This document shows positions 8,103 through 18,233 of a stretch of 64,000 nt of DNA, piece by piece (within the stretch, counting starts at the first letter, position 1; each line of letters begins with the position of its first letter). Location of the stretch: assembly GCF_927798175.1 (NCBI RefSeq), contig NZ_CAKMMP010000002.1, positions 577,073 to 641,072 on the forward strand. The letters are read 5' to 3'. The stretch comes from Paenibacillus sp. JJ-223. GTDB lineage: Bacteria; Bacillota; Bacilli; Paenibacillales; Paenibacillaceae. Made by a program: the position numbers and the translations under genes. Below the pieces are notes generated by a model that worked only from the letters and a program-made list of their open reading frames with translations, was not told the origin of the DNA and did not search any database.

Positions 8103-9638
8103 CTAATTCAAATAAGTGAGCGGGTTTTCCACCGTTCCGTTGTTATGGATCTCAAAATGAAGATGGGTTCCGGTAGAGCGTCCCGTATTGCCCATAACGC
8201 CGATGCTTTCGCCTTTTTCGACGACTTGTCCTACCTTGACGCCGATGCTGTCCAGATGACCGTATAACGTTTCGTATCCGTTGCGATGGTTGATGATGAT
8301 CACATTGCCATAACCGGTCTTCTGGCCTGCAAACGTCACTACGCCTTCGTCGGACGCCTTCACGTCCCGATTGCCGACCAGGTCGATGCCTTTATGCTGG
8401 CGGCCCCAGCGTTGTCCGTAGCTGCTGGATATGGAAGCGCTCGATACCGGCCAGGCAAACGCGCCAGTCCCTTCGCCCACGACCTTGGTTCCTTTCAGAA
8501 CCACTTCCGTTACGGCAGCCTTCACGACTTCCTGACCCAGCCATTCTTCCTTAACGACCTCGCCATTCTCCTTGGTGACGCGGTACTGCATGTTTTTCAG
8601 GCCGCTCTGCCCCGGGCGGACCACTTTGGTCGTGCCAGCTTTCAGATCGGCGCTTTTGCGCACCTCGACTTGCGGTTTAATCTCGATTTGTTCCACGATC
8701 TGTTCGACCGACTTGACGGTCACGGCCGGTTTCGGCACCGTCAGCGTCAGTTTATCGCCGATTTGCATCGACGTTTCCTTGATTCCGGGATTGTTCTTGC
8801 GAATCTCCGCCTGCGTAATCTCGAATCTCGCTGCGATGGAGGAAATCGTGTCTCCTTCCTGCACAACGTAAGTTACCGGCGAGTCCTTGCCTACGGTCAA
8901 AGCCTTGACCGCTTCGGACACGTCCCAAATTTTGTTGGGATCGGCTTTTACGGCGTCGGTGGAAACCTCCTCCTGGATGTCGACCGACTTCAGCGTGGTG
9001 CTGGGTCCATCTGCCTTGGAGGAAGAATTCGCCGATACCGACTTCGTCTTGAGCGGGCTGCTCACGGCCGCTGCCGATATGTATTTGCTCTGCACCTGTT
9101 CGAGTACCTTGTTCGCCGTTTCCTCGTCTTTCACGATGCCGATGACTTCACCGTCCACCTTGATTTCGACGCCTTTGGCGTAAGCTGTCAGCATATCGCT
9201 CAACTTATCCAACGTACCCTGACTGTCCACTTGAGGCTTGTAGGATTTCGCCGTTTCCGTCGTAATGCCTTCGGTATTCAGGACCATCTCTGCGTCCGGA
9301 TATTTATTTTGGTATTCCTGCGTTTTGTCTGCGAATAGTTGTTGCAATTGTGCCTCGTCCGAGATGCTTCCGACAGGATTGCCTTTAACCAATACGTTGT
9401 AATACGTAAGCGTGTTGGCCGCTATGTATTGCTTGGCTGCGAATCCGATCGAAGCTGCGATGAATATCCCGCATGATGCGGCGATGATCCATTTGCGCGA
9501 GGTCCAGGCGCGCGCTTTCGTTACACTGAAGTTGGACATGCTCATGCTGTTCTTGTCTTCGGCCTTCGGGTGTTTTCCGGATGGTTCGTGTTTCCGGATT
9601 TTTTTGCCCGGTTGGCTTATGCCTTTGAAACCTTTCAT
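8103..9638 (-). CDS. LysM-G5-M23 cell-wall endopeptidase
   Basis: Membrane-anchored peptidoglycan endopeptidase, 511 residues. After a basic tail there is a membrane helix at about 49-68, a region of unclear fold, a LysM domain at about 255-301 (VVQEGDTISSIAARF), a G5 domain at about 322-388 and a C-terminal M23 domain. The zinc ligands are present: His415 and Asp419 in HKGID, and HLH at 492-494. The start at 9638 has AAGGAGAG just upstream; a longer frame has no such site. The gene stands alone, with its own promoter and terminator, directly upstream of walR. Family members cut peptide cross-links, and in Bacilli such genes are often WalR targets, although I found no clear WalR box. Confidence 0.93.
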   Translation of the reverse strand: MKGFKGISQPGKKIRKHEPSGKHPKAEDKNSMSMSNFSVTKARAWTSRKWIIAASCGIFIAASIGFAAKQYIAANTLTYYNVLVKGNPVGSISDEAQLQQLFADKTQEYQNKYPDAEMVLNTEGITTETAKSYKPQVDSQGTLDKLSDMLTAYAKGVEIKVDGEVIGIVKDEETANKVLEQVQSKYISAAAVSSPLKTKSVSANSSSKADGPSTTLKSVDIQEEVSTDAVKADPNKIWDVSEAVKALTVGKDSPVTYVVQEGDTISSIAARFEITQAEIRKNNPGIKETSMQIGDKLTLTVPKPAVTVKSVEQIVEQIEIKPQVEVRKSADLKAGTTKVVRPGQSGLKNMQYRVTKENGEVVKEEWLGQEVVKAAVTEVVLKGTKVVGEGTGAFAWPVSSASISSSYGQRWGRQHKGIDLVGNRDVKASDEGVVTFAGQKTGYGNVIIINHRNGYETLYGHLDSIGVKVGQVVEKGESIGVMGNTGRSTGTHLHFEIHNNGTVENPLTYLN

Positions 9639-9745
9639 GATTCTCTCCTTTTCAGCACTTCTAAAACCGCATTCTGTAAAGACATTACCCATCGTGTCTG
9701 TCTTATGCCTGTCAATGGTTATATTGGGTGTCCGCAAAAATCAGG

Positions 9746-9773
9746 ACTTTAGCTGCGTTTGTAAAAGTGTCAA
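9746..9773 (-). promoter_or_regulatory. Sigma-A-like promoter of the M23 gene
   Basis: On the minus strand TTGACA, a 16-base spacer and TAAAGT precede the gene by about 105 bases. Confidence 0.6.
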
Positions 9774-10258
9774 AATTTTAACCTTTCATCACACCCGTTT
9801 ACTTTAACACAGGTTTTACAGGCATTTCAACTACAGCGATCACGGCTCAAATTTGCGCTCCCAGGCCGTTTTCCTTATTTATGCATAATGTGGAAGACCA
9901 TCGCCGTCTGTGTCGATGCATTTTTTCCAAACCGGATTCACCCAAAAGCAAAGCCATTAGGAGTAGGTTCTAAGACCCAGTTTAACATCTTGATGATGCG
10001 CATTCACACCTTGCCTGGCTTGGGGTTTCACCTTCTATGAAAGAGCCGACCATCCTGTACGGCCGACCTCATCATAGCGGAATTTCGATCCGTTCATCCG
10101 ATGGCGTCCCAAGTTTTAGCGAATGTTCCAATGTAGTTTTGATCGTCCGGCAACCACGTATACAGTGAATTATTTTCCAGTGGAGAATGCCTGCGATGAA
10201 TCGGCCACAGGATCTCAAAGATGTAATTGCGCTAATTCTCTCCCAGCTCCCAAGAGCC

Positions 10259-10302
10259 AAAAAAGCCACCGGGAAGGGGATAATCCCGTTCCGATGGCTT
10301 TT
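10259..10302 (-). terminator. Terminator of the gene at 10386-11153
   Basis: A long interrupted hairpin with arms AAAAGCCA/TGGCTTTT, GGAA/TTCC and GGGA/TCCC. On the minus strand it ends in six or more T residues. A 43-codon frame on the plus strand crosses it but has no good ribosome site and is rejected. Confidence 0.75.
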
Positions 10303-10385
10303 CTATTACATGTCCTGACCAGCATGCGTGCATAAGTCTCTATTCCGGCCCTAGGCCTTGAAAGTATCCTGCTCGTTTAACCTCT

Positions 10386-11153
10386 TCATTCCGCCTGCAG
10401 TACTTCCATCAGGCCGTCGTATTCTTCGCTCGTTAAATACTTGGAAATGACCTGCTCAATCTCTCGCAATTCTTCTTCCGTCAATCCGCCCTCCATGGCG
10501 CTCGATATTTGCTGCATCTCCTGTTGCGGCAGCTTGCTCATGAGCAGACTGAAGATCTTCTCTTTCTCCGCCTGCGGCAAGCTGTCTTTTTTGTTCGTAA
10601 TATCGTCCGGTGATACAACGACCGCTCCGGTCTCTGCGGAAGCTTTGCCTTCCTCCGTTCCATTGGACGCGTCTGTGGTACCAGCGGTTCCATTGGACGT
10701 CCCTGCTGTACCAGCGCCAGCATTTGCACCGGTTCCCGATCCTGTTTCAGAATTGGCTCCTAGATCCGATTTTTCATTTAAGTTGCCCTGGCCTGAATCC
10801 GGGTTGCCCTGCGATGCATCCTGCGAGGCTTTTTCCTCACTCTTCGTGCTCCCGTCACCTTCGTTCCCCATCACTGAAATGGCACCCTCGGGCACCTTCT
10901 CCTCCTCGGCCCCGACGGGTTTATCGGTCGGTTCCGACTCAGGCTCACTCTTCTTTTCGTTGGTTTTGCTCCCGCCCAGAGCACCCTGAAACATGGAGGT
11001 TAATCCAAGCGATGACCCTTCCCATTCAATATTGAAGCTTGCCAGCAGCGATTTTACGTACGATTGCACTATCAGTCCGGTTGTCAGCAGCGTCAATGAG
11101 CTGACCAGCACAACCGTGAGCAGCATTTTTACAAACCATTGCAGCAGTTTCAT
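10386..11153 (-). CDS. Membrane-anchored low-complexity protein of unknown function
   Basis: Not recognised. The 255-residue product has an N-terminal hydrophobic helix (about residues 8-30) that could be an anchor or uncleaved signal. A short segment follows, then a long, very hydrophilic linker at about 60-175 rich in Gly, Ser, Thr, Ala, Asn and Glu, with repeats such as TGANAGAGTAGTSNGTAG. The C-terminal 75 residues look folded and helical (EKEKIFSLLMSKLPQQEMQ and ISKYLTSEEYDGLMEVL). The layout suggests an outer helical domain tethered by a flexible linker across the wall. GGAGTG lies upstream of the ATG. It is flanked by its own terminator and that of purA, so it is probably a single-gene unit. 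Confidence 0.85.
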   Translation of the reverse strand: MKLLQWFVKMLLTVVLVSSLTLLTTGLIVQSYVKSLLASFNIEWEGSSLGLTSMFQGALGGSKTNEKKSEPESEPTDKPVGAEEEKVPEGAISVMGNEGDGSTKSEEKASQDASQGNPDSGQGNLNEKSDLGANSETGSGTGANAGAGTAGTSNGTAGTTDASNGTEEGKASAETGAVVVSPDDITNKKDSLPQAEKEKIFSLLMSKLPQQEMQQISSAMEGGLTEEELREIEQVISKYLTSEEYDGLMEVLQAE

Positions 11154-11265
11154 TTCTCTTCACTCCCTCCGATGATCCGTCCTCCAGCCTGTCCGGGTGA
11201 CGGCTAAGCCAAATCGGCTGTTAACCAGTATTGACGGAAAATCGGGGTTTCATATCAGATCAAAT

Positions 11266-11310
11266 GCGAAAAAGCCCCAAGCGACGCCAGATAGGCAGTA
11301 CTTGGGGCTT
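11266..11310 (-). terminator. purA terminator
   Basis: A perfect ten-base stem AAGCCCCAAG/CTTGGGGCTT with a 19-base loop. On the minus strand it ends in TTTTTC, about 20 bases after the purA stop. Confidence 0.85.
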
Positions 11311-11329
11311 ACTTATTTATAATGATGGA

Positions 11330-12667
<1,338 letters not shown>

Positions 12668-12726
12668 CTATCTCGGCAGGCAAATGAATGTGAAAACACC
12701 GGCGGAGAAGCGTGCTAACGGACAGT

Positions 12727-12777
12727 GAAAACTCCTTCGTTACATTGGAAGGAAGGTTTTCGCTGCTTTAACGCAGC
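12727..12777 (-). promoter_or_regulatory. Tandem hairpins at the 5' end of the purA leader
   Basis: On the minus strand GCTGC-GTTAAA-GCAGC (12762-12777) is followed at once by a stem pairing GAAAAC and TCCTTC with GAAGGA and GTTTTC (12727-12761). The predicted transcription start falls at about 12777, so both would form at the very start of the mRNA. They could protect the 5' end or act as an attenuator; the T-run after the second is only TTTT, inside the stem. Confidence 0.5.
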
Positions 12778-12783
12778 AGTAAT

Positions 12784-12812
12784 AGTGTACCAGTCCCCAT
12801 TTTCAAAGTCAA
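12784..12812 (-). promoter_or_regulatory. Sigma-A promoter of purA
   Basis: TTGACT, a 17-base spacer and TACACT on the minus strand, about 165 bases before the purA start. Confidence 0.8.
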
Positions 12813-12910
12813 ATCAATAAACGAACTAATCATATATTTTTCGTTGTTAATGTTCGGAAATACACCTAAGTTGCGGCTGAATGTATCCATTATTGTTCCA
12901 AAAGCACGCA

Positions 12911-12956
12911 AAGAAAACCGGCTATGCCTGCGCCCTGGAAGCAGGATGGCATGCCG
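12911..12956 (-). terminator. Likely dnaB terminator
   Basis: On the minus strand CGGC...GCCG and CCTGC/GCAGG arms form an interrupted stem (12919-12956) followed by GTTTTCTTT. It lies about 80 bases after the dnaB stop. A minus-strand frame of 85 codons covering it has no ribosome site and is not called. Confidence 0.6.
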
Positions 12957-13037
12957 ATTTCTTATGGCAACACGGAATTGCGCAAAACGGCGCAACTCCA
13001 TCATTGCATATAATGCTTTACGCATCAGAGGTCTGTA

Positions 13038-14399
13038 CTACATCGCGAATGCATCGTTATGCGCCCGCTCGTAGTTGACGAATTTGTTGAACTGCTTCAG
13101 GAAGACCAACTCTACCGTACCTACCGGACCGTTACGCTGTTTGGCGATAATGATCTCGATAATGTTCTTCTTCTCGGTCTCCTGGTTGTAATAATCATCC
13201 CGGTACAAAAACGCCACGATATCGGCATCCTGCTCGATCGAACCCGATTCCCGCAAGTCACTCATCATTGGGCGCTTGTCCTGCCGCTGCTCCACGCCCC
13301 GGCTGAGCTGGGACAACGCGATAACCGGAACTTCAAGCTCACGGCCGATCTGCTTCAGCGTACGGGAAATCTCGGAGACCTCCTGCTGGCGGTTCTCCCC
13401 TGCTTTGCCGCGGCCGCTGATGAGCTGCAGGTAATCGATCAGAATCATGCCAAGCCCCTTCTCTTTTTTGAGACGGCGGCATTTGGCCCGAATGTCGGCT
13501 ACCGTGATCCCCGGTGTATCGTCAATATAGACTTCCGCTTCCGACAATGCTGCAATGCCCATCGTCAGCTTCTGCCAGTCCTCGTCGCCCTTGAAATCCC
13601 CGTTACGCATGACACCTGCATCCAGGTTCGCCTCGGCGCAGATCATCCGCTGCACAAGCTGTGCCGCCGACATCTCCAGACTGAAGATGGCTACCGTCTC
13701 CTGCGCACGAATGGCCACGTTCTGGGCGATATTCAGTGCAAAGGCGGTTTTACCTACGGAAGGACGTGCCGCTACAATGATCAAGTCACTGCGCTGAAAA
13801 CCTGCGGTCATCTTGTCCAAATCGATAAATCCGGACGGAATGCCTGTTGTTGTTCCCCTGTTCTGATGCAGCGTCTCGACACGGTCGAACACTTCCATCA
13901 GAACATCGCGGATGGCAATAAAGCCGCTGCTGGAGCGACGATTGGAAATTTCCAGGATGCGCCGCTCGGCTTCCCCGAGCATGGCCGATACATCCTCTCC
14001 GCCTGCATAACCTTCGCTCACAATCTGCGTGGCGGTACGGATGAGTCGCCGCAGCATCGATTTTTCTTCGATGATCTGGGCGTAATAATCGACATTGGCT
14101 GCCGTAGGCACGCCATGGGCCAGCTTCGCAAGATAGCTGACGCCGCCGGCCTCCTCCAGCTCGCCTTTGTCCTTCAAACGCGAAGTCAGCGTGACAAGGT
14201 CAATCGGCTGATTTTCCTCGCCAAGCTGAATCATCGTTTCATAGATGAGTTGATGCGGCTTGTCATAGAAATCCTCGGTTTGCACCCGTTCCATCGCTGT
14301 AATCAGGGCCTCGCCCTGAAGCAGGATTGCACCCAGCACGGCCTGCTCGGCTTCCAGGTTCTGCGGGGGAATCCGGTCGAATAACATTTCGCCGCCCAT
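13038..14399 (-). CDS. dnaB: Replicative DNA helicase
   Basis: Hexameric helicase that unwinds DNA ahead of the replisome (named DnaC in B. subtilis), 453 residues, normal length. The N-terminal DnaB domain (PPQNLEAEQAVLGAIL) is followed by a RecA-like ATPase with Walker A ARPSVGKTAFALN, Walker B MILIDYLQLI, and the late motif SQLSRGVEQR. No intein interrupts it. GGAGG stands six bases before the ATG. Only one base separates the start from the rplI stop, so it is the last gene of the MazG-like-yybS-gdpP-rplI-dnaB operon. Confidence 0.98.
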   Translation of the reverse strand: MGGEMLFDRIPPQNLEAEQAVLGAILLQGEALITAMERVQTEDFYDKPHQLIYETMIQLGEENQPIDLVTLTSRLKDKGELEEAGGVSYLAKLAHGVPTAANVDYYAQIIEEKSMLRRLIRTATQIVSEGYAGGEDVSAMLGEAERRILEISNRRSSSGFIAIRDVLMEVFDRVETLHQNRGTTTGIPSGFIDLDKMTAGFQRSDLIIVAARPSVGKTAFALNIAQNVAIRAQETVAIFSLEMSAAQLVQRMICAEANLDAGVMRNGDFKGDEDWQKLTMGIAALSEAEVYIDDTPGITVADIRAKCRRLKKEKGLGMILIDYLQLISGRGKAGENRQQEVSEISRTLKQIGRELEVPVIALSQLSRGVEQRQDKRPMMSDLRESGSIEQDADIVAFLYRDDYYNQETEKKNIIEIIIAKQRNGPVGTVELVFLKQFNKFVNYERAHNDAFAM

Positions 14400-14400
14400 C

Positions 14401-14844
14401 TTACTCCTCCGTTACCTGTACCTTGATAGTCGCTTTGACTTCAGGATGAACCTTCACCGTTACTTGTGTTACGCCGAGCGTACGGATTGGATCGTCCAGT
14501 TCGATTTTGCGTTTATCGATTTTCAAGCCTTTGGCTGCAAGCGCCTCGGCGATTTGTTTGCTTGTGATGGCCCCGAACAGGCGACCGCCTTCACCCGCTT
14601 TGGCTTTCAGTTCGGTGACTTCAGCCTCCAGCTTTTTGCCGAGCACTTCCGCTTCCGCTTTTTCTTCTTGTTTGCGGCGCTCTTCGGCTGCATTCTGGTT
14701 CTCCAGCGTTTTCATGTTTCCGTCGGTAGCCAGACGCACCAGCCCGCGCGGCAGAAGGAAATTCTGTGCATATCCTTCCGATACTTCCTTCACTTGTCCT
14801 TTTTTCCCCTGACCTTTAACATCTTTTATAAAAATGACTTTCAT
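14401..14844 (-). CDS. rplI: 50S ribosomal protein L9
   Basis: L9, 147 residues, binds 23S rRNA near the base of the L1 stalk. The N-terminal motif [20 protein letters not shown] and NFLLPRGLV are characteristic, followed by the long connecting helix (about 45-75) and the C-terminal domain. The start overlaps the gdpP stop by four bases (ATGA), so the two are translationally coupled, as in B. subtilis. Confidence 0.98.
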   Translation of the reverse strand: MKVIFIKDVKGQGKKGQVKEVSEGYAQNFLLPRGLVRLATDGNMKTLENQNAAEERRKQEEKAEAEVLGKKLEAEVTELKAKAGEGGRLFGAITSKQIAEALAAKGLKIDKRKIELDDPIRTLGVTQVTVKVHPEVKATIKVQVTEE

Positions 14845-16832
14845 TCGAACAGCCCCTCTTCCTTTTCGATTTCAGCCAGTACGTTCATCAGCCGTTTTTC
14901 TGCCTCTCCCAGCGATCCTTCCAGCTGAACAGCCGCATTGGTCAAATGCCCGCCGCCGCCGAGCCGTTCCATGACGACCTGTACGTTCATGCGGCCGAGC
15001 GATCTTGCACTGATTCCGATCAGCCCGTCCGGACGCTCGCTGATCACAAATGAAGCGACGACGTCGTTCATGTTCAGCAAGGTGTCCGCCACTTGGGCGA
15101 TCATCATTTGCGGGAGCTTGCTGCCGCGTTCAGTGACCGCAAGCGCAATGTTCCCATATACCATTTTAGCATGCTTTATGATTTCTGCCTTAGCAATATA
15201 TTCTGACAGATTTTCTTTCATCAGCCGTTGGATCATGATGGTATCTGCACCACTTCTGCGCAGGAAGCCGGCCGCCTCGAACGTTCTTGACCCGGTATGC
15301 AGCGCGAAATGCTTCGTATCCACCGTAATTCCCGCGAGCAGCGCCGTCGCTTCCAGCGGCGTGAACTGTACTTTGTCATGGATATATTGCAACAGCTCGG
15401 TAACAAGCTCGGCAGCCGATGAAGCGTAAGGCTCAAGATAAATCAGCACAGCGTCGTTAATGAATTCCTCGCCGCGGCGGTGGTGATCCACCACGACTAC
15501 GCGCGTAGCGGCCTGTACCAGCTTGGGCTCCATCGTCATGGAGGCTTTGTGGGTATCGACAACGACGAGCAGCGTGTGCTCGGTCATGACCTGGGTTGCC
15601 TGTTCGGGCGAAATAAAGGCTTTGGCCAACTTTTCGTCCTTGTTCACCAGCTCCATCATTCGCTCAATGGACGGATTTACCCCATCCAGGACGATGCGTG
15701 CCTCCACATTGTACAGGCTGGCCGCTTTCCACACCCCGATGGAAGCGCCGATCGCATCCATATCGGGCATTTTATGCCCCATAATAATGACCCGATCGCT
15801 CTCCTGCATAAGATCCCGCAAAGCATGCGCAATGACCCGGGCGCGAACCCGCGTCCGTTTCTCGACGGCATTGGACTTGCCGCCATAGAAGGACAGCCGC
15901 TGTCCCGATTTGACGGCAGCCTGGTCGCCGCCGCGTCCTAGCGCCATATCGAGACTGGACTGAGCAAGCTCTCCCAGCTCGCTAATGCTATCCGAACCAA
16001 AGGCCAGCCCGATGCTAAGCGTCATCGGCACCTTGAGATCGGCGGTCATTTCCCGCACCTCGTCCAGAATGACAAACCGGCTCTGCTCCAGTTCCTGCAG
16101 CGCCTTGTGGTTCAGCATCATCAGGTAGCGGTCGGACGACAAACGGCGCAAATACACTTCGTACCGCTTCGCCCAAGCCGTGATTTCGCTGGTTACGCGG
16201 GCAATCAGCGAGGTGCGCTGCTGGTCGTCCATGCCTTGTGCCGCCTCGTCCAGATTGTCGAGCACCAGAATGCCCAGCGCGATTCGTTCATTTTCGTACT
16301 TATCCCGGAGAACAGCCAACTCGGTAATTTCATACACGTACACGTACCGTTCCAGCGGGTTATGGATGACGCCGTAATATCGGTCATCGAGTTGGAACTC
16401 GTCGTGCAGTTCCTTGGATGCCGCGTCTTTCGATCCGTCCTTCTTTTCTTTCGGCTGCGGCAGCTTTGGAAACAGATGGCTTAGCGTGCTGCCCACCATC
16501 GTTTTCTCCTGAAACATATCCGCCACAAAGCGGTTATGCCATTCTACCGTACGGTCTTCGCTGTACAGCACAATGCCGAAGGGAAGCATGTTTACCGCTT
16601 CCCCCTCCATCCGTTTGATGCGTATGGATAATCCGTTAATGTAATCATTCAATTCCCGGCGAAAGGCAAGCTCCGCTTTGATCATGACAATGCCGAGCGC
16701 CGAAGCGAGTATCAGGCTGATCAAACCAAGCGTCCAGTTGTAAATGGTCACGAACATGACCAGCAGGAGCAATAGAATAAACGCCCATACGGTATAGTAG
16801 CCGTGCCAGCGCTTCTTCAGAAATTTAGGCAT
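14841..16832 (-). CDS. gdpP: Cyclic-di-AMP phosphodiesterase GdpP
   Basis: Membrane enzyme that hydrolyses c-di-AMP to pApA, affecting cell-wall and potassium homeostasis. The 663 residues comprise two membrane helices at about 12-55, a PAS domain (about 75-150), a degenerate GGDEF domain (about 175-300) and the DHH/DHHA1 catalytic part. Metal-binding motifs include [13 protein letters not shown], the DHH of VVVDHHRR, and GGGGH near the end. In B. subtilis and Staphylococcus it is likewise next to rplI and dnaB. A paired-CBS protein of a type that can bind c-di-AMP lies 3 kb upstream on the same strand (18234-18665). Confidence 0.97.
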   Translation of the reverse strand: MPKFLKKRWHGYYTVWAFILLLLLVMFVTIYNWTLGLISLILASALGIVMIKAELAFRRELNDYINGLSIRIKRMEGEAVNMLPFGIVLYSEDRTVEWHNRFVADMFQEKTMVGSTLSHLFPKLPQPKEKKDGSKDAASKELHDEFQLDDRYYGVIHNPLERYVYVYEITELAVLRDKYENERIALGILVLDNLDEAAQGMDDQQRTSLIARVTSEITAWAKRYEVYLRRLSSDRYLMMLNHKALQELEQSRFVILDEVREMTADLKVPMTLSIGLAFGSDSISELGELAQSSLDMALGRGGDQAAVKSGQRLSFYGGKSNAVEKRTRVRARVIAHALRDLMQESDRVIIMGHKMPDMDAIGASIGVWKAASLYNVEARIVLDGVNPSIERMMELVNKDEKLAKAFISPEQATQVMTEHTLLVVVDTHKASMTMEPKLVQAATRVVVVDHHRRGEEFINDAVLIYLEPYASSAAELVTELLQYIHDKVQFTPLEATALLAGITVDTKHFALHTGSRTFEAAGFLRRSGADTIMIQRLMKENLSEYIAKAEIIKHAKMVYGNIALAVTERGSKLPQMMIAQVADTLLNMNDVVASFVISERPDGLIGISARSLGRMNVQVVMERLGGGGHLTNAAVQLEGSLGEAEKRLMNVLAEIEKEEGLFE

Positions 16833-16843
16833 GACTCATCACC

Positions 16844-17764
16844 CTATCGTTTTGGTTTCGAAATTGCCTCTCGAAGCGGGAACGCCAGATCAATGATCCC
16901 GATAATCCGAAGCGGCCCAATGAAAAAGACGGCGGCGGCCAGCAGATAGGGGATTACCGGATTCCATTTCCTCACATGGGACAAGAAAAAGAAAAAACCG
17001 ATAGCTTGAATCATGAAGCCCAAATTGATTAGCGGCGACAGATTGGCCGCGATCATCGTCCAATACGTCCCGTCGCTTTGTCTTGACACGACCTCGAAGA
17101 TCAATGCAAGGAAGTAGTACCAGATCAACGCGCGTGGCATTCTCCATTCGCGTGCAGGCGGCAATTTGGACACCGTCACCCCCATAACACTCAGGATGGG
17201 ACGAGCGACTGCATGCGTGATAAGAGCCATCACCATAGAGGTGACAACCAGTGCAAACGGAATCATGAGCTGCGTCTGTCTCGCCACGTCCTGCGTCATT
17301 TCCGGCGTCCATACAAAACCGTTAACCATCTGTGTGGATGATCCGGTTAATGGTTCGACCGTCAGTTGAACCACATCGGTAATATAGCCGGACAGGTCGA
17401 ACTGGAAAAATACAGTGCCTAAAAGCAAAAGGAACAAATATTCCCCCAGCATCGCACCCATTCCTGACATCAAAGCAAACAGAGCCGATTTCCTTTTCTT
17501 ATAAGCATTACCCATAATCATGGCAGGAATCGTGAAAATCACGAGCAATAACAAATATATGGGACTGATCATCAACAAAATGACGGCTACCGGCACGAGA
17601 TGCCATACAAAGGACTTCACCGATAAGGACGCGTACAATACGACTCCCGGAACCAGCACGAAAAAGATCGCGAGCACCGATAGAGGCGTTGGCAGCGAAA
17701 GCAACAAGAGCAAATACACGACGCTCCAAACGGCCGTTTTAAAGCTAAATTTCAACAATTTCAC
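16844..17764 (-). CDS. yybS: YybS-family (DUF2232) multi-pass membrane protein
   Basis: Integral membrane protein of unknown function, 306 residues, with about eight hydrophobic segments. DUF2232 proteins are regularly found just before gdpP in Bacilli, as here, and some resemble substrate-binding components of ECF transporters; that role is not shown for this one. The frame begins with GTG at 17764, overlapping the upstream stop by four bases. A TTG three codons later has better spacing to AGAGG and may be the true start. The C-terminus is short and basic (REAISKPKR). Confidence 0.88.
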   Translation of the reverse strand: MKLLKFSFKTAVWSVVYLLLLLSLPTPLSVLAIFFVLVPGVVLYASLSVKSFVWHLVPVAVILLMISPIYLLLLVIFTIPAMIMGNAYKKRKSALFALMSGMGAMLGEYLFLLLLGTVFFQFDLSGYITDVVQLTVEPLTGSSTQMVNGFVWTPEMTQDVARQTQLMIPFALVVTSMVMALITHAVARPILSVMGVTVSKLPPAREWRMPRALIWYYFLALIFEVVSRQSDGTYWTMIAANLSPLINLGFMIQAIGFFFFLSHVRKWNPVIPYLLAAAVFFIGPLRIIGIIDLAFPLREAISKPKR

Positions 17765-18078
17765 CTCTTACGCATATGATCTTCGAGCGCGGATATATCC
17801 TGGTACCAGTCTTCCAACTGGTGACCTTCCGATTTGTGCTTTTTCAGTTTCTCTACTAGCAGTGCATCCAGATCCTTGAACGGAATACCAAGCCTGCGGC
17901 CCAATATGTACACGCTCATCATCAGACTGGCGAGACTGTCCCCGATTCGGGAGGTGCTGCCTTCCCATAACGCTTTGAACAATCGGGACACCTGGTCAAG
18001 CACTTCGGTCTTCAGCCATTCAATCACTTTAGCGCGTTTGGCTACATCCAGTTCTTTAGGCATATTAGCGAAAGTCAC
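17761..18078 (-). CDS. MazG-like family protein
   Basis: Small helical protein, 105 residues, of the MazG-like group (all-alpha NTP pyrophosphohydrolase fold). The features I rely on are VIEWLKTEVLDQVSRLFKAL and SLASLMMSVYILGRRLGI. The canonical EExxE metal-binding motif of active MazG enzymes is not obvious, so catalysis is uncertain. It heads the operon with yybS, gdpP, rplI and dnaB, a position it also has in other Paenibacillus as far as I recall. The start is unclear: the GTG at 18078 lies too near GGGGAGA, while the ATG five codons in lies rather far from it. Confidence 0.8.
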   Translation of the reverse strand: MTFANMPKELDVAKRAKVIEWLKTEVLDQVSRLFKALWEGSTSRIGDSLASLMMSVYILGRRLGIPFKDLDALLVEKLKKHKSEGHQLEDWYQDISALEDHMRKR

Positions 18079-18104
18079 TCTCCCCGGAAAAAGCTTTATT
18101 CTCC

Positions 18105-18133
18105 ATTATAGCATAAAAAGGGGGGTGTAAAAA
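18105..18133 (-). promoter_or_regulatory. Promoter of the MazG-like/gdpP/dnaB operon
   Basis: The minus strand has an extended -10, TGCTATAAT, with TTTTTA 17 bases upstream (or TTTACA 15 bases upstream). It overlaps the terminator stem of the CBS gene. Confidence 0.6.
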
Positions 18134-18145
18134 TGTTCCCCCTTG
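18115..18145 (-). terminator. Terminator of the CBS-domain gene
   Basis: AAGGGGG/CCCCCTT stem with an AT-rich loop; the minus strand ends in TTTTTAT. It lies about 90 bases after the CBS gene stop. Confidence 0.7.
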
Positions 18146-18233
18146 GCAATGCCCCAAGCTGTCTCCTTGGATAAGGTTATGCTTAACATGATACCGAAAA
18201 GCACGGATTATCCCTTTTCTGCAACCGATTTTT

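Larger units (their letters stand above)
9639..10385. other. Long upstream region of the M23 gene
   Basis: About 750 bases. It holds the terminator of the gene at 10386 (10259-10302), a sigma-A-like promoter at 9746-9773 and a second -35/-10-like pair further upstream (TTGAAA ... TAAAGT, about 9802-9831). Between 9850 and 10040 the minus strand has several short inverted repeats and the string GGGTGAATCC. This could be a structured leader, but I could not match it to a known RNA family. No gene seen. Confidence 0.45.

Noticed and set aside
7774..8106. 110-codon plus-strand frame upstream of walR
   Set aside because: It runs through the M23 terminator and lacks a ribosome site.
9850..10040. 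ydaO-type c-di-AMP riboswitch before the M23 gene
   Set aside because: Only GGGTGAATCC fits; the conserved distal part with the CCGACAGCTAACCTCGTA-like string is absent.
10186..10317. 43-codon plus-strand frame in the gap left of 10386
   Set aside because: It crosses a terminator hairpin of the minus-strand gene, and its only ribosome-site candidate is a weak, distant GGAG.
12768..13025. 85-codon minus-strand frame between purA and dnaB
   Set aside because: It covers the dnaB terminator and the purA promoter and has no ribosome site.
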